6,538 nt of DNA from Alphaproteobacteria bacterium (GTDB lineage: Bacteria > Pseudomonadota > Alphaproteobacteria > UBA7887), in NCBI GenBank assembly GCA_028289725.1, contig JANQOH010000326.1, positions 1 to 6,538 on the forward strand, written 5' to 3'. The translations under genes and the position numbers were made by a program. Below are positions 6,409 through 6,538 of this stretch, in pieces. The notes beneath the pieces were generated by a model. It was not told the DNA's origin, ran no database searches, and saw nothing but the letters and a program-made list of their open reading frames with translations. Every line of letters begins with the position of its first letter. Position 1 is the first letter of the stretch.

Positions 6409-6538
6409 ATGACCACGCGACGCACATTTCGCCTTCGGCAGAACGTCTTAACGGTCCTGATCGCCGTGTCGATGGCCTGTATCGCGACCGGCGCTCTGGC
6501 CCAGGCGGAGCCCGACGTGCCGGAGTCGGAGCAGCTTG
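6409..6538 (+). CDS. Exported protein of unknown function, 5' fragment
   Basis: Only the first 43 codons are in the window; the frame is open to the edge. The protein starts MTTRRTFRLRQN, a long basic region, then a hydrophobic core (about 13-30) and ALAQA (29-33), a good signal peptidase I site with cleavage after residue 31 or 33. The mature part begins with acidic residues (EPDVPESEQ, 34-42). TRRTFRL (3-9) loosely fits a Tat motif, but a Sec signal is equally possible. An in-frame TGA at 6373-6375 and the lack of any start codon after it make ATG 6409 the only choice, although no strong ribosome site precedes it. The product cannot be named from this fragment. Confidence 0.6.
   Translation, partial: MTTRRTFRLRQNVLTVLIAVSMACIATGALAQAEPDVPESEQL

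Overview
The window looks like chromosomal DNA from a GC-rich Gram-negative bacterium, most likely an alphaproteobacterium. The reasons are the AsmA-type envelope protein, Sec- and Tat-type export signals, the long-form malic enzyme and the strong G/C bias at third codon positions. That assignment is an inference from gene style, not a database match. I see no tRNA, rRNA, CRISPR array, insertion sequence or prophage gene.

Layout. (1) Positions 1-2294, minus strand: the first 764 codons of a large AsmA-family membrane-anchored protein whose 3' end lies outside the window. Its body holds two in-register copies of a 347-residue unit. (2) Positions 2295-2583: a divergent intergenic region with TTGACCGC/TGACCG elements and two small hairpins. 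(3) Positions 2584-3837, plus strand: an exported formamidase-family (FmdA/AmdA) enzyme with a Sec signal peptide and six cysteines in three close pairs. (4) Positions 3838-3899: a 62-bp gap with a strong hairpin capped by a UNCG-type tetraloop. (5) Positions 3900-4496, plus strand: a short Tat-signal protein that resembles the two ends of a TAXI-type solute-binding protein without the middle. (6) Positions 4530-6203, minus strand: a complete long-form malic enzyme, convergent with the previous gene. (7) Positions 6204-6408: a second divergent intergenic region. (8) Positions 6409-6538, plus strand: the first 43 codons of an exported protein of unknown function.

Working together. The formamidase-like gene and the short TAXI-like gene are adjacent and co-oriented, and both carry export signals, so they probably form a two-gene unit acting outside the cytoplasm on a small amide or a related ligand. 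This is the least ordinary part of the window. Malic enzyme is central metabolism (malate to pyruvate, CO2 and reduced cofactor), and the AsmA-like protein is an envelope protein. Neither shows an obvious functional link to the formamidase pair.
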